From assembly GCA_014529385.2 (NCBI GenBank), contig CM043942.1, forward strand, positions 32,735,969-32,799,968: a stretch of 64,000 nt of DNA, written 5' to 3'. This document shows positions 29,672 to 40,070 of the stretch, piece after piece. The position numbers were made by a program, and so were the translations under genes. Below the pieces are notes generated by a model that had not been told where the DNA came from, searched no databases, and saw nothing but the letters and a program-made list of their open reading frames with translations. The stretch comes from Adiantum capillus-veneris (taxonomy: Eukaryota > Streptophyta > Polypodiopsida > Polypodiales > Pteridaceae). Position 1 is the first letter of the stretch. Every line of letters begins with the position of its first letter.

Positions 29672-31580
29672 TGCAAAACAATCAAACAAACAGCGGCAGA
29701 TTTACAACTGCTCCTTGCAAAGAAAATCTGCCAGCCAACTCAAGATACCACAGGAAGCCTCAACGACAAATGCCAATAAGTGAATCGCTTATAACTTCCT
29801 CTTGCACTGCATCAATTCTTTCTACATGCATTGACTGCAAAGACATATAGGGCTATATTACAAGGCCTGCATTAGCACGTGTTCACACCCATGCACAGCA
29901 CATACCCTTGACGATACCCTGTCGTCCGGGAGGACTCCAACTAGGAGGGGGGGAGGCATTCCAAATGCGGACTCATGTCATATATTAGAGGGCAATGTTT
30001 GTGAGCAATTTTTCAACCATTTTTGCATTTTATTGTGTGATTTTGGGAAAAAAGAATATGCCCTCATAATTAATCTGAATTGGGGACCAAATCATCATTC
30101 ATGAGCCCCTAGGGATGTGTATAGACTATAAAGAGAGTCAAATCTGGCCAAAAACTGTCTAAAAACAGCAAAAAATAGGCCAAGGTTGACGATAATGAGC
30201 GAGATTGTACATAGACGAGAGAAAAGTGAGCTACAAAGTGTTTTGCTTTTCATTGGTATTTTTCTAGGTTAGAATTGCTATTTTCAGGTTATTTTGGGAT
30301 TTATTTGCTTTATTTTAGCCATTTTCTAGCAAAAATTATAGAAAAAAAATCCGTAATCTAGATGGAAACACAGAAGAAGAGACGCCTGATCGGAGCAAGG
30401 TAAAGAAGACACAGAAAAAATAGGGACTGCAAAGGTGACCGGGCAAAATGACCACCGTCATGAAGGGACCTCCAACAAGAGAAATCTACAAAAATGGTAA
30501 AACTGGAGCAACCGAAGTCCAAATCAGGAAATTTGCGAGCCTAAACCGCATCTCGCAAAAAGTTATGGCCACAGGTAAAAGATGAGAAAATTTGGTGTCG
30601 GAGTCTCGATTACATATAGAGAGGCTAGACTAGAAATCTCTCATTTGAGTCATTTTCCATAGTGAGAGAGAGAGAGCTCCCTACAACAGTTGAGACTTCC
30701 AGGAGCTCATCCATCGCGCACGGTCACCAGATCGACATCAGAAATGAGAGGTATGCTCGTCAACACTGACTCTAAGTGTTGTTTGCTTCAGTTAGTCGCA
30801 AAACCTCGTCGGCATCACAATCACAACATGTGCACACATACGGTAGAATGGTTGTTAGGGAGACCTAGAGGCCACCAAATGGAACCAAAATTGAAAGGCA
30901 CAATGTCTATAGCTTAGGGATCGAGCCTATGACCTCGGGAAGCACGAAGGAAGCCGCTCAGAAAACCCTAATTTCACAGGACCTGCAAAAAGGCAACTGA
31001 ACCAAGGTGATCGGAAATGAGCCAAAATTCATAGACAATAAGCCAATAACCTCAACAAACCGACTAAAGGGTTAGACTATGAAAAAGTTCGTCAAATCAG
31101 AGCCTAAAGTCCCTATCGGACGAAAACCGCACAAAGCGTCACGATACTCTAACGGGCCGACCAAGTGACAAAATGACACCAAATTCAACAAGGTACATCC
31201 AAAAGAGGTCAACTACGAGATGGAATGTGTCCACTCAGGAAAAAAGCTCTTCCACTAGGGAAAATGCCGGCAACAGGCCAGAAAGATGTCCAAATGGTCG
31301 TTCTTGGTGTTGTAAACACCAAAACAACAACTGACTGCTTGGATGGAAGGTCAAAAGAATAAAAGACAGCCGGAACCATACAATGACCAAAAGGAACGGC
31401 GACCATCACCTAAGTGGTCTACTTCGACTCCAGGACGACTCCAGGACCAGCTAAGTGCTGCAAACAGGGAGTACACTCTGCTAAATTGATTAAAACTTGA
31501 TGTGTGTGTCTAGGAGGGCCTATTAACACCATGGTGGTCAACTAACATCAAAAAAAAAAGGTAAAAATGACCAAGTACTA
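29672..31580 (+). other. Gypsy-1 non-coding middle with an internal purine tract
   Basis: No supported ORF. CTAGGAGGGGGGGAGG at 29941-29956 resembles the true 3' polypurine tract (TTAGGAGGGGGGAAG) and may be a second plus-strand primer. It is followed by TTAGAGGGCAATGTTTGTG at about 29985. A GA run lies at 30662-30676 after an ACATATAGAG sequence at 30613. Together these could be the relic of an older LTR, but no end can be defined. Confidence 0.4.
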
Positions 31581-32319
31581 GTCTATCGCGATAGACTTGA
31601 ATTTACACTTAGACAAGTGAAATTTTGACTTTAGCTTCATGAGGGGTGCTAACAAGGATTATTAACCACCAAGATCAAGTCAAAGTGCAAGAAGGATCTT
31701 TTTTGGCCAAATAACTTAGTCTATCACGATAGACTTGCTCCACCAGTAATTGGGGGAAAGACTTCAAAATTTTAACAAAATAGACTTGAGGAAACACATG
31801 AAGGCAATACACCAAATTTGGTGACAGGATGGAGTCCTATGGCAAGCTGAGAAAGACATGGTGACAACTCAGAGTCAGAACAGAACATCTCAAGGGCAGA
31901 CAGGTAAAATTCATATGTGAGGGGTCAAGAAACCTTACATCAACTGGGAGAAGGCAAACAGATGGTCACAGAGCCAAAAAATGACAAATTGACACTAAGT
32001 ACCAGTCTATCGCGATAGACTAAGCAGAGAGATACTGGAACATCTTATCAAAAATTTGAATTAACAGATGTCTTCAACAGGATGCAAGAAGACCACCCAC
32101 TAAGTTTGAGCCCAAAACAACACAAAATGAAAGAGATAGACCAACATCTCTTTGGAAGGAATCAAGAAAATGGGGAGTTGATCCAAAAAGGGGTCACTTG
32201 ACATTCATTTGAGGTGAAAATGGGATCAAATCATGTACAAGGTATGGGAAACCAATTGGTGGAGGCACAACTTCAAAATGGAACCCTGGTCAAAAAAAGG
32301 CTAGTCTATCGCGATAGAC
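31581..32319 (+). repeat. Second array of GTCTATCGCGATAGAC palindromes in Gypsy-1
   Basis: Palindromes at 31581-31596, 31719-31734 (A for G in the core), 32005-32020 and 32304-32319. Start distances are 138, 286 and 299 bp; the short one looks like a deleted unit. The array ends about 300 nt before the 3' ORF, mirroring the array that ends about 280 nt before gag. Confidence 0.85.
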
Positions 32320-32589
32320 AGAGAAAAAGTTGCAAATGAACAGATTTTGAGCTTGGGCTTATAGACTGACCTTACATGCCTTGTGAGCATACACCACACA
32401 AAATTTCAAGGCATTTGGACTTGTTCTCCTTCACCAACAACATTAATTTAAAGCCGCCAAAGTCGCACAATGGAAGAGCTTGTCTATCTGCTAACATTTT
32501 ACCATAACTAATCTTGGGACTAAGAAGGCTCATCTAGATGCATGATTAAGTGGTAATCAATTTAGAAGAGTAGTACTATGTTTGTGCAT

Positions 32590-32614
32590 TAACGGTTAAT
32601 TGTGAATACAGGAT
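32590..32614 (+). promoter_or_regulatory. Possible splice acceptor before the 3' ORF
   Basis: TTAAC at 32589-32593 could serve as branch point, and TGTGAATACAG ends at 32611, five bases before the ATG at 32617. Joining the donor at 14286 to this point would give a short-leader RNA for the 3' ORF. The pyrimidine content is low, so the call is tentative. Confidence 0.35.
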
Positions 32615-32616
32615 CT

Positions 32617-33600
32617 ATGGAGGCTTCTCTGGGAAAAAGAAAAGGCAAGAACCTGACAACGGAAGGTGCAGTACCCTATGCACTTCTACCCAATTCCCTA
32701 AAGCCAGCAACCACCTGGATACCTGCAGACGTGCAACAGGCAGCAGCCTTTCAGATCTATCAAGGTTCATATGTGGATGACAAAAGGAACTTAGTGGATA
32801 CAGTGATGATTCCCAAGGAGGCAGAGAATTACTTGAAAAGATCACCGCAAAGGTCATGGCTCAAGAAAGTTGGCTTGTGGAACTTTGTATCACTACCACC
32901 CGTAGGGATAGATTTCAAGAGGGTACAACACCTAATAGAGACTATCCAAGAAGATGGAACTTGCAGAGTAGCAGGCATGGATAATGAAGTGATGGAGATC
33001 CAAATCACCAAAGAGGCATTGAAATTGTCAGATCAAGGAGCCAACATGAGGGAAAGAAGGAAAAACCTCACAGTCTACTTGCAAAAGTCCAAACTACCTT
33101 CTTTCGAACTCATAGCAAACCCGGAAGTAAGAGAACTTACACAGATCTACAGTTAGTGTTTGTTGAGCTACAGCAAAAGACCGCCAAGATACACTACACC
33201 ACACGGGAGCATCTCAACCACATTGACATGGGCTATGGGAATGACCCATGAGTTCTATATAAATCACGCGTCATATATGTTTGAAGAAATGACAAAGCTA
33301 AGGCAGGACAGACCAAATTACATTGCAGGAGGAGAAGTCCTAACCAGAGTAATATACCATGCCATAGGCGCAGCAAATCAGTTTCCACCTTCCCCTCATC
33401 AGAACGACTGACTGGTATTAAGGGAGAATATCGAAGACAGATCACAAAGGAAAGTACCGGCCTCTATTAACACCATTGGAGGACGCAGGCTGGAAAGAGT
33501 AACAAGAAGTACACAAGAAAAGATGGAAGAAGAAAGAAGAACTGAAGAGGAAGATGTCCGACTAAAGAAGCGGAAATGGAAAACAACACCAGGTTGCAAA
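32617..33600 (+). pseudogene. Gypsy-1 3' ORF, N-terminal domain (two stops)
   Basis: From the ATG at 32617 (MEASLGKRKGKNL) one frame runs on through a TAG at 33154-33156 and a TGA at 33409-33411. Recognisable only as a folded-looking domain (AVPYALLPNSLKP, SWLKKVGLWNFVSLPPVGI, TWAMGMTHEFYINHASYMF), then a charged lysine/arginine/glutamate segment. It sits where env-like genes sit in other plant gypsy elements, but I see no signal peptide or membrane segment. Family not recognised. Confidence 0.5.
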
Positions 33601-34979
33601 AGATAGCAAAAATGGAAAGGATGCTAGAAGGATTTGCTCTAGAAAGATCTCTACGAGGCGATGTAGGCGCCACTTGGAAACCTTCTAGTAGCACTTACAC
33701 ACTGAGAACGAAGAATAGAAACAACCCAGCTTTTGAGTTGGACTGGTTCGAGCGGTACATCCAAGAAAGAAATGCTAGGGACGAACTAGAATTGCTACTA
33801 GAAGAGGAGGATCTCCAAACTTTGAGAGATCAATTGAGGCCAACTTCACGTGATCAGGAAACACCGCCGCCATCTCCAAGGCCAGATACAAGTGAAAGGC
33901 AATCTAGTCCACCTGCTGACTCTACTTCGCATTCAGAAAGTTCACATCGTGATGACAGAGTTCACACACCTCCCAGTGCAGAAGAAGAAGAAGAAAGAAC
34001 AGATGGACACCCAAACACTGGAACCATATCACAAAGTGATAAAGGCAAGCAGAAAGAGGTGGATCAGACTAAAGAAAAAGCTTCCTCCTCTCAAGAAATT
34101 GAGTTGGAAGCTACTATAGATGAAGATTTGCAGTCAATGGCGACAATACTAAGCCGCACAAGACTGCACAGTCAATGGTTAGCTTATCAGAACCGGTCCA
34201 ACAAAATGAGGTTACAAAAAACAAATGAAGAAGTTCTGAGACTGCAAGAGCAAAGGGAGGACACTCTAAAGCTGATCAGAAGCAGAGATGCTGAGATCTT
34301 GGGGCTCAAAGGCACAGTAAATCTTCTCAAAGACAATTTATAGGAGTCTGAAGACTTCAATGCCATATGTGAAGATACAATAAACGTATTCCTTGAAGAT
34401 GTCAGTGACAGAGATGAACACATCCAAAAGTTGGAAAAAGAAAATCAAGATGCGCTGGAGACAGTCATTAGTTTGCAAGTCGTCATCGATGACTTACAAA
34501 TTCAAGTCAAAGATTTGAGAGCAGTAACAGATATCCAAGAAGATAAATCGAACGAGCTAAGAAGCCACCCAGAAGAAGAAGTGGCTGCACTGAAGAGGGA
34601 GCTGGAGTTGGAAAGAAAACAACATTTAATGATAGCCGAAAGTGCGCTTAGAGCAGAAGATCAACTACAAAGACAAATTTCAGATTTACAAAGTGAACAA
34701 CAACAAGGACCAGCTCCTGACAGTGAAATGGAAAGCATTGTTTCCAAATCACTCAGGGAAGAAAATGAAAACCTACACATCAGGTTAAAACAGTTAGAGG
34801 AGTCTGCCGCTCAAAAGGAAATGGAATTTCAAGCTCTACAAATCAATAGTAGAACAATGGCCGCGCAAATTGCAAGTCTACAAAATGCAAGGCAACACCA
34901 TTGGACAGGTACGAGTGCACCTGGAGCAACCAACAACGAATTTGGTTGGACTCGTCGAAGTATATGGGGGTCAAGATGA
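33576..34979 (+). pseudogene. Gypsy-1 3' ORF, coiled-coil region (one stop)
   Basis: Two open pieces in the same frame (33576-34343 and 34431-34979, TAG between them) code a low-complexity acidic/serine segment (TPPPSPRPDTSERQSSPPAD). Long heptad-rich helices follow: LRLQEQREDTLKLIRSRDAE, LQIQVKDLRAVTD, AALKRELELERKQHLMI, ENLHIRLKQLEESAAQKEM. A coiled coil of roughly 250 residues is likely. The frame is shifted relative to the N-terminal piece. Confidence 0.6.
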
Positions 34980-35958
34980 TTACGAGGAAGAAACAGATGA
35001 ACAGGATGCCCCAGATACACAAACTGATCAAACTGGCTCCAAAGACCAAGAAACAGAAGAAGATTCAGTCACGAGATTGGAAGAGCAGAGGCTGGCCGAG
35101 CAGATGGAGAAACAATCAGAAATGATATGGTACAAGGCGATGCAACTAGAAAAGGAGTTGCTACAAGGGCTCTCCAGATTAGGGAAAACAGCAGCAGAGC
35201 TACGGAGTGAATGGAATGCCCCTATGGTACCCTATGCTCTGCTGAAATACGAAACTCTAACACATCAAAGGCAGCTCGAAAACGAAGCACAAGTGCCAGT
35301 GTTTGAAGGAGAAGCACAGGATCGGGAACAGCAAAATAGAATAGTAAACAGCCAGCCTAAGTGGAGGCGTCAATGGCTCTTGGATCATCCTAATAACCTG
35401 ATCCACTTAGTCAACGCACCGCCCGAGCTGAGGAATGACAGAACTTTTTTCCCAACTCCACGGACATACACCTACAGCCAACATAAAGCACTACAGAGCA
35501 GAAATTCGACATGGCTAAATTATCCAGTATTGCCAGGGTCAGCAGAGGGAGAGAGAATATCCGGTTCTTACATGGTGAAAACCCTTAAGGGCGCAATCGC
35601 AGAATTCGGAGGCTCTCCCGACCTATCTTGCAAAATGCTATGTAAAATAGCTCGAACCTTTTTGGACTGTCTAACAGTCTTCTCAGAAAGCTGGACGTCA
35701 GACTATATGAATATCGAAAGAAGCATCTCAGAGTTGTCATACGATCTAAGTGGGCCACCGACGGAGCCAGTATTGTATGCCCGTTTCAAACGGCTAATGT
35801 TTCTGCCAAGCTACCATCTCCAAACCTTTGAAGAAGCATTTTACACTAGCTTCTTCATGTACAAGTCAAAAAAATTTGGCCCATTAATGGCAAGCGAGTC
35901 TATGCGATATGATGCGTTTCTACATCAAATCAACCAAGAAAGACGACAACGACAATGA
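34970..35958 (+). CDS. Gypsy-1 3' ORF, C-terminal domain
   Basis: About 330 residues open in a third frame, continuing the coiled coil after a frame change near 34970. An acidic start (DDYEEETDEQD) and a helix (EEQRLAEQMEKQSE) lead to a globular-looking domain: WRRQWLLDHPNNLIHLVNAP, FPTPRTYTYSQHKALQ, MVKTLKGAIAEFGG and a final helical part (LPSYHLQTFEEAFYTSFFMY). No family recognised. It ends 13 nt before the hairpin that precedes the purine tract. Confidence 0.55.
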
Positions 35959-35970
35959 AGACAAAGACGA

Positions 35971-36006
35971 TCATGTCGTGGTAGACATGAATTAGGAGGG
36001 GGGAAG
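35971..36006 (+). other. Gypsy-1 hairpin and polypurine tract
   Basis: TCATGTC (35971-35977), a 6-nt loop, and GACATGA (35984-35990) are followed by ATT and the tract AGGAGGGGGGAAG ending at 36006. The LTR starts at 36007. Confidence 0.85.
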
Positions 36007-36920
36007 TGTTCGAGCCCCATTGGTCCAACTGTTGTAATGAGCCCATCTTGTAAAGCATATCAAAGACGTCTTATCATTTTGATCCATTCGCGTGGGTTAT
36101 GTAAAGATTAATCAGTTAGTCAGGACTCAGATTTGTTCCCACTTTGTAATAATGAGTAAGAGAACCCCATGTACATTTTTGAGCTAAGGTGACTAAAAGT
36201 ATAAAAGTCACCTTAGAACCATTTTTAGATAACATTTTGAATATTAATCCTGTGTCGTACGAGTCTGAGAGAGAGAGAGAGACAAAGAGAGAGTGAGTGT
36301 GTCTTATCCTCTTCGCTACGCGCTTCTCCCTCACCGGATTCACGATGTGACCACACCATCGAGGTAGTCTCTCCGAGAGCTACGCGCCCACGTCACGCAT
36401 TCACCTTTTCAAGCTGATCGCGATCGATCCGCCCTCGAGCTTGTTTTGCTTGTAAGTAGCACAAACAGTGTCTGTTTTCAATAATCAAGTGCTTTATGGA
36501 ATGAGAAAGAGATTAGCTACACATAGATACTCATAAAATTAAGTTTCGCCCACTTTTGGATTATGACCTGTTAGTCTATCGCGACTGTATTCGAGATAAC
36601 TAGGGTTCAAAACTGGTGAGATTAGACTTATAGGTAAGTATATCCTAGTGAGAGGATGGTGCCTAGTAAGTTTGATGCAATTCCAAGTTCATTGGACGTG
36701 TAAACTGTGTTGTGAGCATTTAGGGATAGAGGGGGTTGCATTCTACCAGGGTTAGTGATTGATGCATCATAAAAGTGCGTATGTGTAGATTGGTCTCAGC
36801 CTGACAAGCTAACGAGATTGCCTACGTGCACCTACGGGTTAGTCGTGTCATCGGATGATAAGTATGTTGTTTGTGTCGTGCTCGTGAGTATGAACAGGGG
36901 AGTAGTCTTTCCCTAAAACA
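36007..36920 (+). repeat. Gypsy-1 3' LTR, 914 bp
   Basis: TGTTCGAG to CTAAAACA, uninterrupted. Carries the TATA/inverted-repeat promoter at 36184-36216, a palindrome GATCGCGATC at 36416-36425 and a half-palindrome GTCTATCGCGA at 36574-36584, about 346 bp from its end. The Gypsy-2 target lies at about 36697-36702 and is empty here, which proves that Gypsy-2 entered only the 5' LTR. Confidence 0.95.
36184..36216 (+). promoter_or_regulatory. TATA box in inverted repeat, Gypsy-1 3' LTR copy
   Basis: Identical to the structure in the 5' LTR: 11-bp arms at 36184-36194 and 36206-36216, with TATAAAAG at 36200-36207. Both copies keep perfect pairing although the LTRs differ elsewhere. Confidence 0.75.
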
Positions 36921-37630
36921 AGTCTTCGGTGAAAGGAGACTGTGTTGCTGATGTTGATGCAGAATGGGCTTTTAGCGCAGAGTGCACTTACAATCCTGTT
37001 GTCCATGATGCATGCTTGTCAGTTGCTGTAGATTCACATGTGTGGTATTTTGATAGTGATGCTACAAAGCACATTACCTCACATCGTGAATTGTTTACCT
37101 CTCTCGAGTCTGTCCCTCATGGGAATTCAGTCACTTGTGCCAACAACGCTTCTTATCGAGTTCAGGGAGTTGGAAAGATTGTGCTCACTGCTGCTAATGG
37201 CAGTTCCTTCACACTTGTTGATACACTTTATGTACCTGGGATCAAGAAGAATCTCTTGTCTGTATCCGCACTTGCTAGACTTGGACTTGTAGTCAAATTT
37301 GTGGATGACAGATGTACATTTCATGATCTCAGTTTTGGTGATGAAATTGTTGCATATGGGCTTTTATGCCGTGGGCTATATAAGCTCACTTTGTATGACA
37401 AGTGTGGAAAAAAATTTCCAAATGTTGTTGTAGATTCAAGGGCTATTTCAGATGCAAAACTTTGGCATGCACGTTTTGGTCATCTGAATTTTGCCAGTTT
37501 GCTGCGTTTGCAAAAATCTAATATGGTTGCTTCTTTGCCGCCTCTTGAAGCACCTGTCAAACCTGTTTGTGAAGGCTGTATTTTGGGTAAGATGCAGCGT
37601 TCTAAATTTCCAAAGGATGGTTCAGTTCGG
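36921..37630 (+). pseudogene. Copia-1 protease and pre-integrase domain
   Basis: Continues the gag frame from 3028 (VKGDCVADVDAEW). The protease active site reads WYFDSDATKHIT, with D-A where D-S-G/D-T-G is normal, so it is probably inactive. YVPGIKKNLLSVSALARLGL and the pre-integrase motif LWHARFGHLNFASLLRL with CEGCILGKMQRSKFP follow. At 37631 the sequence jumps into RT. Confidence 0.88.
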
Positions 37631-38410
37631 TTGTTACTGCTTTCTTGAATGGTGACATATTTGAGGAAGTTTATGTAATGCAGCCTCGCGGTTTTGTCAT
37701 AAAAGGACAAGAGGACAAAGTGTGCAGATGTAAGAAGGCTTTGTATGGGTTGAAGCAATCTCCTCGTGCTTGGTATGAGAAAGCTGACACTCATTTGGTT
37801 AAACGAGGCTTTCATAACAGTCCAACAGAAAGCACATGGTATGTAAAGCGTGAGGGTGACGTACTTCTCATTGTGGTTCTTTATGTTGATGATTTGCTGA
37901 TCACTGGACCAAATGAGAGACATATTGCTGAATTTAAGGCTGATTTGAATGCTACTTTCAAGATGAAAGATTTGGGGTTGTTGCATCATTACTTGGGTAT
38001 ACAGTTTAAGCAGTGCCTTGTGTCAGAAAAGTTACATAGAGACATTGCTATGTAAGTTTGGACTTGAGGATTGCAAACCTATTGACACTCCCATGGAAAT
38101 AGGTTTGAAATTGATTCTACATGATGTTGGCGATCCTGTTGATGTCACTCTTTACCAAACTGTTGTTGGCTGCCTCATTTATGTATGCAACACGAGGCCA
38201 GATATTCAGTTTGAACTCTCACAGGTCAGCAGATTTATGCATAGCCCAGGGTCTAAGCATTGGCAGGCTGTCAAGAGGATTTTCCACTACCTTAGTGGCA
38301 CTTTACATCTTGGCTTCTTTTATCCGAAGGGGGGATCATTGCCGCCAGACTTACATGATTTTTCGGACTCAGATTGGGCTGGTTGTTTTGACACGCGAGT
38401 GTCCACAAGT
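37631..38410 (+). pseudogene. Copia-1 displaced RT and RNase H block
   Basis: Codes TAFLNGDIFEEVYVMQPRGF, KKALYGLKQSPRAWY, LYVDDLLITGPN (intact YVDD), then in another frame TLYQTVVGCLIYVCNTRPDI, HWQAVKRIFHYLSGTLHLG and DFSDSDWAGCFDTRVSTSG. This block belongs after the integrase. It stands between pre-integrase and integrase and is bracketed by the direct repeat TGGTTCAGTTCGG (37618-37630 and 38410-38422). A frameshift lies near 38025. Confidence 0.85.
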
Positions 38411-38422
38411 GGTTCAGTTCGG

Positions 38423-39274
38423 GCCACATGCAAGTTGTAGCTTGTGCATAGTGATGTTTGTGGGCCCATGCAAACTCCATCCTTGGGCAATTACCTATAC
38501 TTCATGACTTTCATTGATGATTACTCCAGGCATGCATGGGTATTTCCGCTTAAAGCGAAGTCCGAAGTTTTTATGTGCTTCAAACAATTTCTGGCTATCG
38601 CTGAAAATGTCTTGAAATGTACTATGGGCACCCTCCATTCCGATCAAGGGGGGGAGTATATGTCTCATGAATTTAATGCATTTTTGGCTAGTCGTGAGAT
38701 AAAACACCAATGTACAGTGCCTTATACACCTCAGCAAAATGGTGTTGCTGAGAGGGAAAACAGGTCACTGACGGAAATGGCACGATGTATGGTCAAAAGT
38801 CAAGCTGTGCCACATTCTTTTTGGCTTGAGGCCATCATGTGTGCCACTTATGTACTTAACAGGTGTCCTACGAAAGATTTGCAGTCTATTACTCCATATG
38901 AAGCATGGCATGATAGAAATCCTTCTATTGAGCACATGCCTGTTTTTGGTTGTTTGGCATATGCTTTGGTGCCACAAGTGCAGCGCAGAAAATTGGATGA
39001 TAAGGCTGTCAAATGTATTTTTGTTGGTTATAGTGCTGAAAGCAAAGGTTACAGGTTGTATCATCCACAAACAAAACATATTCTGGTTTCTCGGGATGTA
39101 GTGTTTGTGGAAGATTCTATTCAGCCCTTGTTGTCATGTACTAGAGACAGTAATGTAAGCTCACAGGACATTTATGACACTTTGTTGCCTCTTTTCAGTG
39201 GTGGAAATACGAATGTAAGTTCCAATGAGGCAAATGTACAACCTATGGGGGTTTCTAAAAATGTTTTAGATTAG
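38423..39274 (+). CDS. Copia-1 integrase
   Basis: Resumes the pre-integrase frame (ATCKL, TAG, LVHSDVCGP). The core has both aspartates (VHSDVCGP, TLHSDQGGEY) and the glutamate in QQNGVAERENRS, then FWLEAIMCATYVLNRCP, PVFGCLAYALVP and FVGYSAESKGYRLYHPQ. TAG at 39272-39274 ends it; the same frame continues into RT. Confidence 0.88.
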
Positions 39275-40070
39275 CCTATTACTGATGCAGATGTACATGA
39301 TGTACTTGATGAGGAAAGGGCTGAAAATGAGCAGGCTAGAGGTATGCCAAAATGGCTGGTGCACACTTTGCATGACAGTAAATTGGATGCACCTTTGTCT
39401 AGTCGTACTCATTCAGGCTCTCACCATGCATCTTATGCATTAGATTGTTATGCTTTGGCTGTGTCTCGCTTACATGATGTTGAGGAGCCTCTGTCCTTTG
39501 ATGAAGCACAGAATTCAAAAAATTGGATGGCTGCCATGCAATCAGAATATGATGCACTTATAGAAAATGACAGATGGACTTTATGTGATTTGCTTCCTGG
39601 CAAAAAGGCCATTGGTACAAAGTGGGTTTACAAGTTGAAACGCAAGCCAGATGGTGAGATCGATCGCCATAAGTCTCGACTTGTTGCAAAAGGTTATGCA
39701 CAGCAAAAAGGCATAGATTATGAAGAGACTTTTGCTCCCACTTGTCGTATGACTACTATACGTTTTCTATGTGCATTGGCAGCTCATTTTGGTTGGGATG
39801 TACATCAATCAGACATTGTTACTGCTTTCTTGAATGGTGACATATTTGAGGAAGTTTATGTAACGCAGCCTCGCGGTTTTGTCATAAACGTACAAGAGGA
39901 AAAAGTGTGCAGATGTAAGAAGGCTTTGTATGGGTTGAAGCAATCTCCTCGTGCTTGGTATGAGAAAGCTAACACTCATTTGGTCAAATGAGGCTTTCGT
40001 AACAGTCCAACATAAAGCACATTGTATGTAAAGCGTGAGGGTGATGTACTTCTCATTGTGGTTCTTTATG
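39275..40070 (+). pseudogene. Copia-1 RT (N-terminal to mid part)
   Basis: PLSFDEAQNSKNWMAAMQSE, WTLCDLLPGKKAIGTKWVYK, HKSRLVAKGYAQQKGIDYEE, FAPTCRMTTIRFLCALAAHF, HQSDIVTAFLNGDIFEEVY, ALYGLKQSPRAWYEKA. TGA at 39989-39991 and further stops follow. The sequence breaks off at VVLYV, just before the catalytic DD, and jumps to RNase H. The last 260 bp duplicate the start of the displaced block. Confidence 0.88.

Larger units (their letters stand above)
3029..36920 (+). mobile_element. Gypsy-1: giant Ty3/gypsy element with guests Gypsy-2 and Copia-2
   Basis: LTRs start TGTT and end AACA. The 5' LTR is 3029-3735 plus 12457-12664 (split by Gypsy-2) and the 3' LTR is 36007-36920. The target duplication is AGTCT (3024-3028 and 36921-36925). 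A tRNA-Asp-type primer site follows the 5' LTR, and a purine tract precedes the 3' LTR. Without the two guests and their duplications the element is about 19.7 kb, in the size range of the largest plant gypsy elements. Gene order is gag, protease, RT, RNase H, integrase, then extra ORFs. No chromodomain is seen, which fits a non-chromovirus (Athila/Tat side). Confidence 0.92.

Noticed and set aside
29957-31560. A complete solo LTR inside Gypsy-1
   Set aside because: TATA-like and GA-rich stretches are suggestive, but no matching TG...CA ends or target duplication could be found.
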